Assembly (NCBI RefSeq): GCF_003024195.1
Contig: NZ_KZ679040.1
Span: forward strand, 62,001-126,000
Direction of reading: 5' to 3'
DNA: 64,000 nt
DNA from: Streptomyces dioscori
GTDB taxonomy: Bacteria; Actinomycetota; Actinomycetes; Streptomycetales; Streptomycetaceae
Positions 16,394-25,426 of the stretch are shown in pieces (within the stretch, counting starts at the first letter, position 1; the number at the start of each line of letters is the position of its first letter). A program made the translations under genes and the position numbers. Under the pieces are notes generated by a model. The model did not search any database and had not been told where the DNA came from. It saw only the letters and a program-made list of their open reading frames with translations.

Positions 16394-17370
16394 CGCACGA
16401 CTCCCTGTTCGGCGTCCTCGGCACGGGTCTGGAGCTTCAGGCCGACCACGGCCAGCAGCAGGACGATCACGGTGAGGACGGTCGAGATCGCGGCGCCGTA
16501 CCCGACCTGCGTCTTCTCGAAGAACGTGGTGAACGAGAAGTACGAGGGCACGTCCGTGGCCCCGCCCGGTCCGCCCTTGGTGAGCACGTACACCGCGCCG
16601 AACACCTTGAGCGCGGCGATCGTGCACCAGAGCAGCACGACGTAGATCTCGGGCCTGATCTGCGGGAGCGTGACGTGCCAGAACCGCCGCCACCAGCCGG
16701 CGCCGTCCAGTTCGGCGGCCTCGTACAGCTGCGGGTCCACGCGTTGCAGACCCGCCATGAAGATCACCAGCGGGAAGCCGAGCTGCACCCAGACCATCAC
16801 GCCCATCACGCTGTAGAGCGCGAGGTCGGGATCGCCGAGCCAGTCCTGCTGGAGGCTCCCCAGCCCGACCGCCTTCAGCAGTTCGTTCAGCGAACCGTTC
16901 TCGGGCGCGAGGATCCAGCTCCACACGATGCCCGCGACCGCGATCGGCAGCACCTGCGGCAGATAGAAGCAGGCCCGCAGCACGGCGGCCGTCCTGCTGC
17001 CGAAGTGCTTGCCGACGAAGTCGAAGAGCGCCGCGGCCAGGACCAGCCCGAGGACGGTCGGTACGACCGCCATCGAGACGACCATGAACAGGCTGTGCCG
17101 GAACGACGCCCAGAACTCGGCGTCGTCCATCAGCTCCCGGTAGTTGGCGAGCCCGGTCCACTTCGGGCTGCCGACGCCCTGCCACTCCGTGAAACTCACA
17201 CCTGTGTTCATCAGGAAGGGCACGACGACGATCACGAGAAAGGCGAGGGAACCGGGGAGGAGAAAGAGGGCATAGGAGTCGCGGGGACGGCGAGGTTTCC
17301 CGGCGGAATGGTGACGCGCTTCGACAGTTGCGCTCCTCCGCCCGCCCCGCTTCTCGACGGTGAACGTCAT
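16390..17370 (-). CDS. Sugar ABC transporter permease, MalF/CUT1 type
   Basis: The 326-residue product has an Arg-rich N-terminus, six predicted membrane helices and an EAA motif (LYEAAELDGAGWWRRFWHVTLPQI, residues about 210-233). The ATG at 17370 overlaps the TGA of the binding-protein gene (ATGA, 17367-17370), so translation is coupled. It forms the heterodimeric channel with the following permease. Confidence 0.94.
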   Translation of the reverse strand: MTFTVEKRGGRRSATVEARHHSAGKPRRPRDSYALFLLPGSLAFLVIVVVPFLMNTGVSFTEWQGVGSPKWTGLANYRELMDDAEFWASFRHSLFMVVSMAVVPTVLGLVLAAALFDFVGKHFGSRTAAVLRACFYLPQVLPIAVAGIVWSWILAPENGSLNELLKAVGLGSLQQDWLGDPDLALYSVMGVMVWVQLGFPLVIFMAGLQRVDPQLYEAAELDGAGWWRRFWHVTLPQIRPEIYVVLLWCTIAALKVFGAVYVLTKGGPGGATDVPSYFSFTTFFEKTQVGYGAAISTVLTVIVLLLAVVGLKLQTRAEDAEQGVVR

Positions 17371-18677
17371 CGGTCCTGTACGCCCTTGTCGTACGCGGCC
17401 TTCACCGCGTCCAGGTAGGCGTCCGGCTTCGCGCTCCCCGTGATCAGCTTCTGGGTCTCGGAGACGAGGACGTCGTAGAAGCCGGGGGCCGGCCAGTCGG
17501 GGTAGAACGCCAGACCGTCGCGCTCGGAGAGCGTGTTGAAGTTGGCGATGAGGCCCTTGGAACGCGGGTCCGTGATGGCGGCGGGATCGGCGGCCACCGG
17601 GACGCCACCCTTGTTGCCGAGCAGGTTCTGGATCTTCTTCGACATGGTGATGTCGATGAAGTCGTACGCCAGTTCCTTGTTCCCGGCACCCTTGGGGACC
17701 ACCCACAGGTTGCCGCCCGAGCCGAGGGTGAGGTTCGAGTCCGGCCACAGGAACGTGCCCCAGTCGAACTTGTTCTCCGCGGCGAACCGGCCGAACCACC
17801 AGCTGCCGGAGAACAGGATCGGGCTCTTGCCCTGCATGAAGGAGACCCCGGCGTCCTCAGCCTTCGCGCTGGTGGTCTTCTTACTGATGTAGCCCTTCTT
17901 CACCCAGTCCGCGAAGGTCTCGGCGGCGTACGTCCAGGCGGCGTCGTGGAAGTCCGGCTCGCCCTTGTAGAGCTGGTACGAGTCCACCCAGGCGCGGTCC
18001 GCCTTCGACAGCGCGAGCTGGTAGAGGTACTGGTGGGCCACGTACTCGGCGCCCGCGTTGGCCAGCGGGGTGACGCCCTCGTCGACGAACGTGTCCATGG
18101 CGGCGGTCAGTTCACCGAACGTCTTCGGCTCTTCGACGCCGTACTTCTTGAAGAGGTCCTTGTTGTAGAACACCATCGTGTACTCGGCGTAGTTCGGTAT
18201 CCCGAACCACTTGCCGGAGCCCATCACGCCCTTGGCGTCGTACTGGCTGGTCGTACGCACGCCCGCGCTGAGCTTCTTGTCCCAGCCGCGCTTCGTCACT
18301 TCCGCGGACAGGTCCGTGAGCAGGCCCTGCTGGGAGAGGTGGCCGGCCGTCGCGTTGCCCTTGTTGTACTCCATGAGGTCGGGCGCGTCATCGGAGTTGA
18401 GGACCATCGGGGCGGTCTTCTGGATCTGCTCGAAACCCTTCTCCTCGAACTTCACCTTGACGCCCGGGTGAGTCTTCTCGAACTCGTCGATGGCCGCGTT
18501 CCAGGCGACCGCCATGGCGCTGTCCGGGCTCTCGTAGTGCCACAGCTTGAGCGTCTTGCCGTCGTCGCCGGACCCGCTGTCCGAGTCACCGCAGGAGGCC
18601 AGCAGCAGGGTGGTGCTCACCACCGCGGCTGCCGCCGCCATCATGCGCCTGCGCCTTCGCCTTCGTGCCGTCAACAT
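17367..18677 (-). CDS. Extracellular solute-binding lipoprotein for a sugar ABC importer
   Basis: This is the first gene of the glycoside operon. The 436-residue protein has a twin-Arg-rich N-terminus, a hydrophobic segment and a lipobox LLLASC, so it is a lipid-anchored receptor on the outer face of the membrane. The fold is family 1 (MalE type), e.g. TLKLWHYESPDSAMA and the PDLMEYNKGNATAGH region. The ATG at 18677 is preceded by an excellent RBS (GGAGG). The receptor decides the imported sugar, and given the downstream GH31 alpha-xylosidase and GH3 enzyme, xylose-branched oligosaccharides are likely. Tandem palindromic operators lie 77-115 bp upstream. Confidence 0.93.
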   Translation of the reverse strand: MLTARRRRRRRMMAAAAAVVSTTLLLASCGDSDSGSGDDGKTLKLWHYESPDSAMAVAWNAAIDEFEKTHPGVKVKFEEKGFEQIQKTAPMVLNSDDAPDLMEYNKGNATAGHLSQQGLLTDLSAEVTKRGWDKKLSAGVRTTSQYDAKGVMGSGKWFGIPNYAEYTMVFYNKDLFKKYGVEEPKTFGELTAAMDTFVDEGVTPLANAGAEYVAHQYLYQLALSKADRAWVDSYQLYKGEPDFHDAAWTYAAETFADWVKKGYISKKTTSAKAEDAGVSFMQGKSPILFSGSWWFGRFAAENKFDWGTFLWPDSNLTLGSGGNLWVVPKGAGNKELAYDFIDITMSKKIQNLLGNKGGVPVAADPAAITDPRSKGLIANFNTLSERDGLAFYPDWPAPGFYDVLVSETQKLITGSAKPDAYLDAVKAAYDKGVQDR

Positions 18678-18753
18678 CCTGTGCCTCCGGGGGAGTCGGA
18701 CGGGTATCGGACCTCGCACTCACCGCGCGACGCTTGCCGCTCGCACGGTGCGC

Positions 18754-18792
18754 GTCGAATCGATTCGACGGGGGTCGTCGAAGCGCTTCGAC
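18754..18792 (-). promoter_or_regulatory. Two LacI-type operator palindromes
   Basis: GTCGAATCGATTCGAC (18754-18769) and GTCGAAGCGCTTCGAC (18777-18792) are each perfect 16-bp palindromes sharing TCGAA..TTCGA. Their centres are 23 bp apart, about two helical turns, so dimers could bind on the same face. They lie upstream of the binding-protein gene and are the obvious sites for the operon's LacI regulator. Confidence 0.8.
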
Positions 18793-19294
18793 GGGGGAAC
18801 GTATGTGGGGGCTCCGGGGGAGTCAATGGGGTGCGCGCGAATTGAAGCGGACGTTCGGCGGGTCGACCGGGGGTTGCCCCGCCGGGGGTTGTCCGGCGCG
18901 GTGCGGGCCGGTGGGGGCCGGTCGCGCAGTTCCCCGCGCCCCTTTCGACGCGGCTGCGCCGCGTGGGTCGGTGCGTACGGTGCGGGCCGGTGGGGGTGGG
19001 CCGCGCAGTTCCCCGCGCCCCTGAAAAGCGGCTGCGCCGCGTTGTGTTCGTGCGTGCGGACCGGTGGGGGTCACCCGCGCAGTTCCCCGCGCCCCTGACG
19101 GGGCCCTGGAGCGGCGCAGCCGCTTTCAGGGGCGCGGGGAACGGCGCGAGCAACCCCCACCGGGCGGTCAGGTGGGATGCGGCCCGTTTTTAGGGGCGCG
19201 GGGAACTGCGCGAGCAACCCTCGCCGGGCGGCCAGGTGGGATGCGGCCCGTTTTTAGGGGCGCGGGGAACTGCGCGATCAGCCCCCACCGGCGG
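18793..19294. repeat. Intergenic cluster of six 20-bp repeat copies
   Basis: This 500-bp gap lies between the operator region and the 3' end of the MFS gene. It holds three copies of GCGCAGTTCCCCGCGCCCCT in one orientation (18924-18943, 19003-19022, 19077-19096) and three in the other (19128-19147 with one change, 19192-19211, 19256-19275). They are separated by related GGTGGGGG/GCGGCTGCGCCGC spacers at intervals of about 64-80 bp. The two halves can fold into a large hairpin around 19110. No coding gene is seen. Confidence 0.85.
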
Positions 19295-20581
19295 TCAGGT
19301 GGTGTGCGGCCCGGTTACAGAGGGCGCGGCCGACCACCCCGCGCGGGCCGTCGCCAGTGCGATCAGCAGCGCCGTCGTCGCCGCCCCGACCGGCACCACG
19401 TACCCGGCCTCAGCCGACCCCCGCTCCACCACCAGCCCACCCACCGCGGACCCGCAGGCGATCCCGCCCAACAGCCCCGTCACCGCCCACGTCATCCCCT
19501 CGTTCAGCCGCCCCTCCGGCGTCCGGTGCTGCAGCAGCGTCATCGCCGTGACCATCGTCGGCGCGGTAGCCATCCCCGCGAGCAGCAGCGCGAGACCGAG
19601 CGTCACGAGTCCTCCACCTGCGAGCGTCGCCGCCAGCAGTGGCAGGCACATCAGCGGAGCCATCGCGCCCACACTGAGCAGGAACCGCCGTTCCGCCGAC
19701 CCGCCCAGCCGCAGCACCCCGTACAGCAGCCCCGCCGCACATGATCCGGCCGCCTGAAGGGCGAGTATGATTCCGGCCGCCGCCGCCCGGTGTCCCTGTG
19801 CGTCCGCGAACGCGATCGTCACCACCTCCATGGACCCGAACACCGCACCCGTGGCGAGGAATCCGATCAGCAGCGGAGGGATTCCGGGCGCCCGGAGCGG
19901 GGACGCGGACCCGGCGCCCGTACGGCCCCGCGCGGGCGGTTCCGTGGAGCGCTGGGCGCTGAACACCAGCACGCCGGTCAGCAGCAGGACGACCGCGACG
20001 AGCGTGCCCGCCTCCGGGAACAGCGCCCCGCACAGCAGCGCGGCCAGTACGGGTCCGAACATGAAGCACAGCTCGTCCACGGCCTGCTCGAAGGAGTTCG
20101 CGGTGTGCAGCCGGTCCGCGTCCCCCTTGAGGAGATGAGCCCAGCGTGCCCGCGACATGCCTCCCGTGTTGGGCGTGGTCGCCGTCGCCGCGTACGCCGC
20201 GAACAGTGTCCAGTCCGGCGCCCCGAGGCGTACGCACAGCAGCAGCGCGAGCGAGCCGAGTGCGGCGACGGCGGTCGCGGGAACGGCGATCCTCGCCTGC
20301 CCGTGCCGGTCGACGAGCCGTGCCGTCCAGGGCGCGACGACCGCCGTCGCCGCCAGCCCGGTCGCGGTGACGGCACCGGCGAGTGCGTACGACCCCCGCG
20401 TCCCCGCGATCATGATCACGGCACTCACGCTGAACATGCCCATGGGGAGCCGGGCGACGAGATTCCCGATCGTGAACGCCCGGGTTCCAGGAATGGCGAA
20501 AAGTCGCCGGTAGGGATTCCGCGAGGGAGGGGGCGGGGAGCAGGGCGAGGGGGAGTGCTGCGAGGGCTGGCTGGGCGGCAT
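19295..20581 (-). CDS. MFS transporter, drug-efflux-like
   Basis: The 428-residue product has about 12 hydrophobic helices and a Pro/Ser-rich N-terminus. Cytoplasmic loop residues such as WTARLVDRHGQARI match the MFS loop 2-3 signature (G/ATxxDRxGrr). It is divergent from a LysR-type regulator, with 83 bp between their starts, which is the usual layout for a LysR-controlled exporter. The substrate cannot be told from sequence. Confidence 0.85.
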   Translation of the reverse strand: MPPSQPSQHSPSPCSPPPPSRNPYRRLFAIPGTRAFTIGNLVARLPMGMFSVSAVIMIAGTRGSYALAGAVTATGLAATAVVAPWTARLVDRHGQARIAVPATAVAALGSLALLLCVRLGAPDWTLFAAYAATATTPNTGGMSRARWAHLLKGDADRLHTANSFEQAVDELCFMFGPVLAALLCGALFPEAGTLVAVVLLLTGVLVFSAQRSTEPPARGRTGAGSASPLRAPGIPPLLIGFLATGAVFGSMEVVTIAFADAQGHRAAAAGIILALQAAGSCAAGLLYGVLRLGGSAERRFLLSVGAMAPLMCLPLLAATLAGGGLVTLGLALLLAGMATAPTMVTAMTLLQHRTPEGRLNEGMTWAVTGLLGGIACGSAVGGLVVERGSAEAGYVVPVGAATTALLIALATARAGWSAAPSVTGPHTT

Positions 20582-20652
20582 GGATCAACGTTCGCCCGGC
20601 CCGCCGTGCGGGGTCCAACACCTCTTCCGTACCGATTCACGCACTCACGTTG

Positions 20653-20658
20653 TAAGTT
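20653..20658 (+). promoter_or_regulatory. -10 element for the leaderless LysR gene
   Basis: TAAGTT fits TAnnnT and ends 6 bp before the ATG at 20665. No RBS is present, suggesting a leaderless mRNA. Confidence 0.5.
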
Positions 20659-20664
20659 CGCCCG

Positions 20665-21672
20665 ATGCCCGCCCATCCCTCGTACTCCTCGCACCTCGAC
20701 CCCCGCCTGCTGCGCGCCTTCCTCGCCGTGGCGGAGGAGCTGCACTTCACACGCGCGGCCGCCCGCCTGTACGTCGCCCAGCAGGCCCTCAGCCGGGACA
20801 TCCGGCGCCTGGAGCGGGAACTGGGCGCCGACCTCTTCGTACGCACCACCCGGCAGGTGACGCTCACCCCCGACGGCGAGCGGCTGCTGCCCCACGCGCG
20901 GCGGGCCCTGGAGGCGCAGGACGATCTGCTCGCGGCCTTCGGGCGGACCGGCCCGTACGGCAGGGCGGAAGTCGAGCGGCCCCTGCTCGTGGACGTGAAC
21001 AGTCCGGGCCTGGTCTCCGGGCGGATCCTGGACCTGGCCCGCGAACTGGCCCCCGACTGCGAACTGATGGCCCGCTTCGAGAGCGGCCTCACGGGTGCGG
21101 CGGCCGAGCTGCTGGCCGGCCGCCTCGACGCGTCCTTCGGCCGGTTCGCGGGCCTCGACCCGGCCGTGCGCGCCCGCCTGGAGCAGCAGCCCGTGCGGTA
21201 CGAGCGGATGGCCGTCGTCCTGCCAGAGGGCCATCACCTGGCCGCGCTGGACGCCGTACCGCTCGACGCCCTCGCGGGGGAGCAGGTGTACGCGGGTGCC
21301 GGGAACCCCCGGACGCTCGAATGGACCGCCCTCGCCCGTCAGCTTTTCGAGGGACGCGGGATCGAGGTGGCCGCGCCCGCGCCGCTGGCCGTCGGCACCG
21401 AGGAGTTCCGAAGGATCATGACCAAGACTCGAACTCCTGTTCTGGCCGTCGTGGACTTTCCGGCCATGCCGGGTTCAACGCTTCGTCCCCTCGTGGACCC
21501 TGTCCCGTTGTCACCGGTGTCTTTGGTGTGGCGGAAGGGTCTGGTGCATCGTGGAGTTGCGGCATTGAGGGCTGCGGCGAGGCGACTCGCTGCGGACGAG
21601 GGATGGCTGGAACGCCCTTCCGAGGGGTGGATTCCGGCCACGGATGCACTCATCATGATGAGTCGGATCTGA
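20665..21672 (+). CDS. LysR family transcriptional regulator
   Basis: The 335-residue product has the LysR winged helix at the N-terminus (LLRAFLAVAEELHFTRAAARLYVAQQALSRDI, residues about 13-44) and a substrate-binding effector domain. It is transcribed away from the MFS exporter, with the 83-bp gap as the likely shared control region. No clear T-N11-A palindrome was picked out there. The last ~100 residues have lower GC than the rest of the gene but remain in family character. Confidence 0.92.
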   Translation: MPAHPSYSSHLDPRLLRAFLAVAEELHFTRAAARLYVAQQALSRDIRRLERELGADLFVRTTRQVTLTPDGERLLPHARRALEAQDDLLAAFGRTGPYGRAEVERPLLVDVNSPGLVSGRILDLARELAPDCELMARFESGLTGAAAELLAGRLDASFGRFAGLDPAVRARLEQQPVRYERMAVVLPEGHHLAALDAVPLDALAGEQVYAGAGNPRTLEWTALARQLFEGRGIEVAAPAPLAVGTEEFRRIMTKTRTPVLAVVDFPAMPGSTLRPLVDPVPLSPVSLVWRKGLVHRGVAALRAAARRLAADEGWLERPSEGWIPATDALIMMSRI

Positions 21673-21827
21673 CACAGAACCCTCACTCATGGCTACGTGC
21701 GATACATTCGTGGCCCGGGTGCAGTGTGATAAAGGGGGCGCTCGGACCGGGTGGGGGTCCGGTTCCGGACGATGACGTGCGAGTATCCGGGTCGCACGCG
21801 CCACCCCAGAACGATTCCCGTGGGGGG

Positions 21828-23153
21828 ATGTACGTGCGCGTGAAAAGTTGGCCAGAAGACGCTCAACCAGGTCGGAATGATTCCGATCAGCCTGGTACCG
21901 GCGGTGACCACCGCTCGGCCGGGGACGAGGCCGACCGGGCGCTTGGAAATGGTCCTGATCAGCCCTTCCGTAAGGCTTCCGGCCATGCCGGCGGCGCGGA
22001 CGCGACCGAGGTCATGGGCGCGACCGAGGTGATAGGCGTGACCGAAGTCATGGGCGCGACCGAGATCCTGAGCGCGACCGACGTCATGGGCGTGACCGAC
22101 GTCATGGGCGGACCGGGGACACCCAGCTCGCCCGGTGCACCCAGCCTGCCCGGTATACCCAGCTCGCCCGGTGCGGCCGGCGCGTCCGACAGCTGGTTCC
22201 GCCGTGAGGCCGCCGCGGCCGTGCCGCGGCAGAGAGACGACGGCCAGGACACCGACCGCTTCCCAGGAAGCCAGGACACCGACCGTTTCCCGGGAAGCCG
22301 GCACACCGACCGTTTCCCGGGAAGCCGGCACACCGACCGCTTCCCCGGGAGCGCGGTGGCCGACCCCGCCGCCGCCCAGGACACCGCTCCCGCCGTCGGC
22401 CACGACACCTGGCAGGAGTCCGAGCACCCCGAGCACACCCATGACCCGCACGAGGTCACGGTCCAGCTCGACGGTGTGGGACGGCAACTGGAGGACTGGC
22501 TCGTCCAGCAGGCCAAGGGTGCCCCCAGCACCCAGGACGGCTCGGACGGCCCGGTCTTCGTCGACGAGACCGGCCGCCGCAGCCGCAGATACCGCCGGAT
22601 AGGCATGGCGGTGGGCCTGGCCTGCGCGGTCTACGCGGTGGCCATCCTCATCACCCTCATATCCGGCAACTCGAACGCCCCCTGGCTGCCCATCAAGGAC
22701 CAGCAGGAGGACGCACCGGCCGGCCAGGTCGAGCCGTCGCCGCTGCCCACCGACTCCGCCGGCCCGTCCGGCTCCGCGAGCGCCTCGCCCGAGGCGAGCG
22801 TCTCCGGCACCGAAGGCACGACGCCGTCACCCGGCGCCAGCCTCTCGACCGACACCTCGGCCAGCGCGCAGGCGCCCGACACCTCGGCCGACCCCAAGCC
22901 CTCCGCCAGCACCACCAAGCCGGGCACGGGCAGCAACAACTCGCCCGACCCCGGGGCGGACCCCACCGACGAAGTCCCCGCGTCACCGGACCCCGAGCCG
23001 GAACCGACCGACACCGACGTCACGGACGGCCCCACCACCGAGGCCCCTGCCGGAGGCGACACCAACGACGTCGCCGACGCCCCGCTCACGGCGGTGCCGA
23101 CTCCCATCGAGCCGAGCCCCCCCACCCCGTCCTCCCCGGAGAACATCCTCTGA
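21828..23153 (+). CDS. matA: MatA-like repeat-rich single-pass membrane protein
   Basis: The 441-residue product (ATG 21828, RBS GGGGGG) starts with a long disordered cytoplasmic part. This contains about six hexapeptide repeats of the form ATEVMG/VTEVMG (about residues 59-94) and four octapeptide repeats DTDRFPGS (about 144-175). One membrane helix follows (about 265-285, IGMAVGLACAVYAVAILI), then a Thr/Pro/Ser-rich extracellular tail. Its stop overlaps the next start by one base. In S. coelicolor and S. lividans the gene before matB is matA (about SCO2963), needed for mycelial aggregation by a PNAG-like glycan. The assignment rests on linkage to matB and architecture; the N-terminal repeats look lineage-specific. 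Confidence 0.65.
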   Translation: MYVRVKSWPEDAQPGRNDSDQPGTGGDHRSAGDEADRALGNGPDQPFRKASGHAGGADATEVMGATEVIGVTEVMGATEILSATDVMGVTDVMGGPGTPSSPGAPSLPGIPSSPGAAGASDSWFRREAAAAVPRQRDDGQDTDRFPGSQDTDRFPGSRHTDRFPGSRHTDRFPGSAVADPAAAQDTAPAVGHDTWQESEHPEHTHDPHEVTVQLDGVGRQLEDWLVQQAKGAPSTQDGSDGPVFVDETGRRSRRYRRIGMAVGLACAVYAVAILITLISGNSNAPWLPIKDQQEDAPAGQVEPSPLPTDSAGPSGSASASPEASVSGTEGTTPSPGASLSTDTSASAQAPDTSADPKPSASTTKPGTGSNNSPDPGADPTDEVPASPDPEPEPTDTDVTDGPTTEAPAGGDTNDVADAPLTAVPTPIEPSPPTPSSPENIL

Positions 23154-25426
23154 TGGCACGCCGCACCAGCAAGCGCGGCGCAGGCGGGGGCGCCGTCCGG
23201 CGCCGACGCCTGCCCATGCGCTACCTGTTGCCCTCGCTCATCCTCATCGCCCTCATGGCGATGCTGATGCTGCGCGGGTACGTACACAGCGAGATACTCG
23301 CGGACCACCGCATCCAGCCCGAGGCCGCCACCGACCGCGTACCCGAGAAGATTCTCGACGGGGGTCCGGTCATCGACACCCGCGGGGGCCGCACCGCCAG
23401 CCTCAGCGTGCCGAAGCACCATCTCGTCCTCACCTTCGACGACGGCCCGGACCCCGAGTGGACCCCCAAGGTCCTCGACGTCCTCAAGAAGCACGACGCG
23501 CACGCGGTGTTCTTCGTCACCGGCACCATGGCCTCGCGCTACCCGGCGCTCGTCCAGCGCATGGTCGACGAGGGCCACGAGATCGGTCTGCACACCTTCA
23601 ACCACCCCGACCTCTCCTACCAGTCCAAGAGCCGTATCGACTGGGAGCTGTCCCAGAACCAGCTGGCCCTCGCGGGCGCGGCCGGCATCCGTACGTCGCT
23701 CTTCCGGCCGCCGTACTCCTCCTTCGCCGACGCCATGGACGACAAGTCGTGGCCGGTGACCGAGTACATAGGCAGTCGCGGCTACCTCACCGTCGTCAAC
23801 AACACCGACAGCGAGGACTGGAAGAAGCCCGGCGTCGAGACGATCATCCGCAACGCCACCCCCAAGGGCGGCAAGGGCGCCATCGTCCTCATGCACGACT
23901 CCGGCGGCGACCGCCACCAGACCGTCGAGGCACTCGACCGCTTCCTGCCGGACCTGCAGGAGAAGGGGTACGAGTTCGACAACCTGACCGGAGCGCTCGG
24001 CGCCCCCAGCGCCCACACGCAGGTCACCGGGCTCGACCTGTGGAAGGGCAAGGCCTGGACCTGGGCGGTGCAGGCCTCCGAGAGGAGCACCGACGTCCTC
24101 GTCGTCGGCCTCGCGATCGTCGGCACCCTGGTCATCACCCGCTTCGGCCTGATGCTGGCGCTGTCCATGGCCCACGCCCGGCGCGTACGCCGCAAGAACT
24201 TCCGCTGGGGGCCGCCCGTCACCGAACCGGTCTCGGTGCTGGTGCCGGCGTACAACGAGGCCAAGTGCATCGAGAACACGGTGCATTCGCTGATGGCCAG
24301 CGAGCAGCCCATCGAGGTCGTCGTCATCGACGACGGTTCGAGCGACGGCACCGCCCGCATCGTGGAGGGTCTGCGGCTGCCGAACGTCCGCGTCGTACGC
24401 CAGCTCAACGCGGGCAAGCCCGCCGCCCTCAACCGGGGCATCGCCAACGCCAAGCACGACCTCATCGTGATGATGGACGGCGACACCGTCTTCGAGCCCG
24501 CCACCGTGCGCGAACTGGTGCAGCCCTTCGGCGACCCGAGCGTGGGCGCCGTCGCGGGCAACGCCAAGGTCGGCAACCGTGACTCGCTGATCGGCGCCTG
24601 GCAGCACATCGAGTACGTGATGGGCTTCAACCTCGACCGCCGTATGTACGACATGCTGCGCTGCATGCCGACGATCCCCGGGGCCGTCGGAGCCTTCCGG
24701 CGCTCGGCCCTGGAGCGCGTCGGCGGCATGAGCGAGGACACCCTCGCCGAGGACACCGACATCACGATGGCCATGCACCGCGACGGCTGGCGTGTCGTCT
24801 ACGCGGAGAACGCCCGCGCGTGGACCGAGGCCCCCGAGTCCGTCCAGCAACTCTGGTCCCAGCGCTACCGCTGGTCGTACGGCACCATGCAGGCGATCTG
24901 GAAGCACCGCAAGGCACTCGTCGAACGGGGCCCCTCGGGCCGCTTCGGCCGCGTCGGCCTGCCCCTGATCTCCTTCTTCATGGTCCTGGCCCCGCTCCTG
25001 GCCCCCCTGATCGACGTGTTCCTGCTGTACGGGATCGTGTTCGGCCCCACCGAGAAGACGATCGGCGCCTGGCTGGGCGTCCTCGCCATCCAGGCGGTGT
25101 GCGCCGCGTACGCCTTCCGGCTGGACAAGGAACGCATGACGCACCTGATCTCGCTGCCCCTGCAGCAGATCCTCTACCGCCAGCTCATGTACGTCGTCCT
25201 GCTCCAGTCCTGGATCACCGCCCTCACCGGCGGCCGCCTGCGCTGGCAGAAACTGCGCCGCACCGGCGTGGTCGGCTCGGCGCCCGGCGCGGCAGGCACC
25301 CCCGCCCCGATGCCCCGCCAGCGCGCGGAAAGCGGCACCGGCGCCGGAACCGGCATCGGAAGCGGAACCGGAACCGGAACCGGCAGCGGTAGCGGTAGCG
25401 GTAGCGATCGGAGGCCTGTCGGATGA
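23153..25426 (+). CDS. matB: Bifunctional polysaccharide deacetylase / family 2 glycosyltransferase (MatB)
   Basis: This enzyme polymerises and partly deacetylates a poly-beta-1,6-GlcNAc-like surface glycan that glues hyphae into pellets. The 757 residues comprise an N-terminal membrane helix (about 22-42), a NodB deacetylase domain (about 85-280: TFDDGPDPEW, HTFNHPDLS, RPPYSS, LMHDSGG), a second membrane segment (about 315-340), and a GT2 domain (about 355-600: PAYNEA, DDGSSDGT, MMDGDT, TLAEDTD, QRYRW). Several C-terminal helices follow. The last ~30 residues are a Gly/Thr/Ser repeat encoded by GGAACC and GGTAGC iterations. The fusion architecture and position match S. coelicolor MatB (about SCO2962) from memory. 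It overlaps both neighbours, so matA-matB-acyltransferase form one unit. Confidence 0.88.
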   Translation: MARRTSKRGAGGGAVRRRRLPMRYLLPSLILIALMAMLMLRGYVHSEILADHRIQPEAATDRVPEKILDGGPVIDTRGGRTASLSVPKHHLVLTFDDGPDPEWTPKVLDVLKKHDAHAVFFVTGTMASRYPALVQRMVDEGHEIGLHTFNHPDLSYQSKSRIDWELSQNQLALAGAAGIRTSLFRPPYSSFADAMDDKSWPVTEYIGSRGYLTVVNNTDSEDWKKPGVETIIRNATPKGGKGAIVLMHDSGGDRHQTVEALDRFLPDLQEKGYEFDNLTGALGAPSAHTQVTGLDLWKGKAWTWAVQASERSTDVLVVGLAIVGTLVITRFGLMLALSMAHARRVRRKNFRWGPPVTEPVSVLVPAYNEAKCIENTVHSLMASEQPIEVVVIDDGSSDGTARIVEGLRLPNVRVVRQLNAGKPAALNRGIANAKHDLIVMMDGDTVFEPATVRELVQPFGDPSVGAVAGNAKVGNRDSLIGAWQHIEYVMGFNLDRRMYDMLRCMPTIPGAVGAFRRSALERVGGMSEDTLAEDTDITMAMHRDGWRVVYAENARAWTEAPESVQQLWSQRYRWSYGTMQAIWKHRKALVERGPSGRFGRVGLPLISFFMVLAPLLAPLIDVFLLYGIVFGPTEKTIGAWLGVLAIQAVCAAYAFRLDKERMTHLISLPLQQILYRQLMYVVLLQSWITALTGGRLRWQKLRRTGVVGSAPGAAGTPAPMPRQRAESGTGAGTGIGSGTGTGTGSGSGSGSDRRPVG

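Noticed and set aside
18924..19275. CRISPR array at the repeat cluster
   Set aside because: Repeats occur in both orientations, spacers are themselves related, copies exist elsewhere singly, and no cas gene is present.
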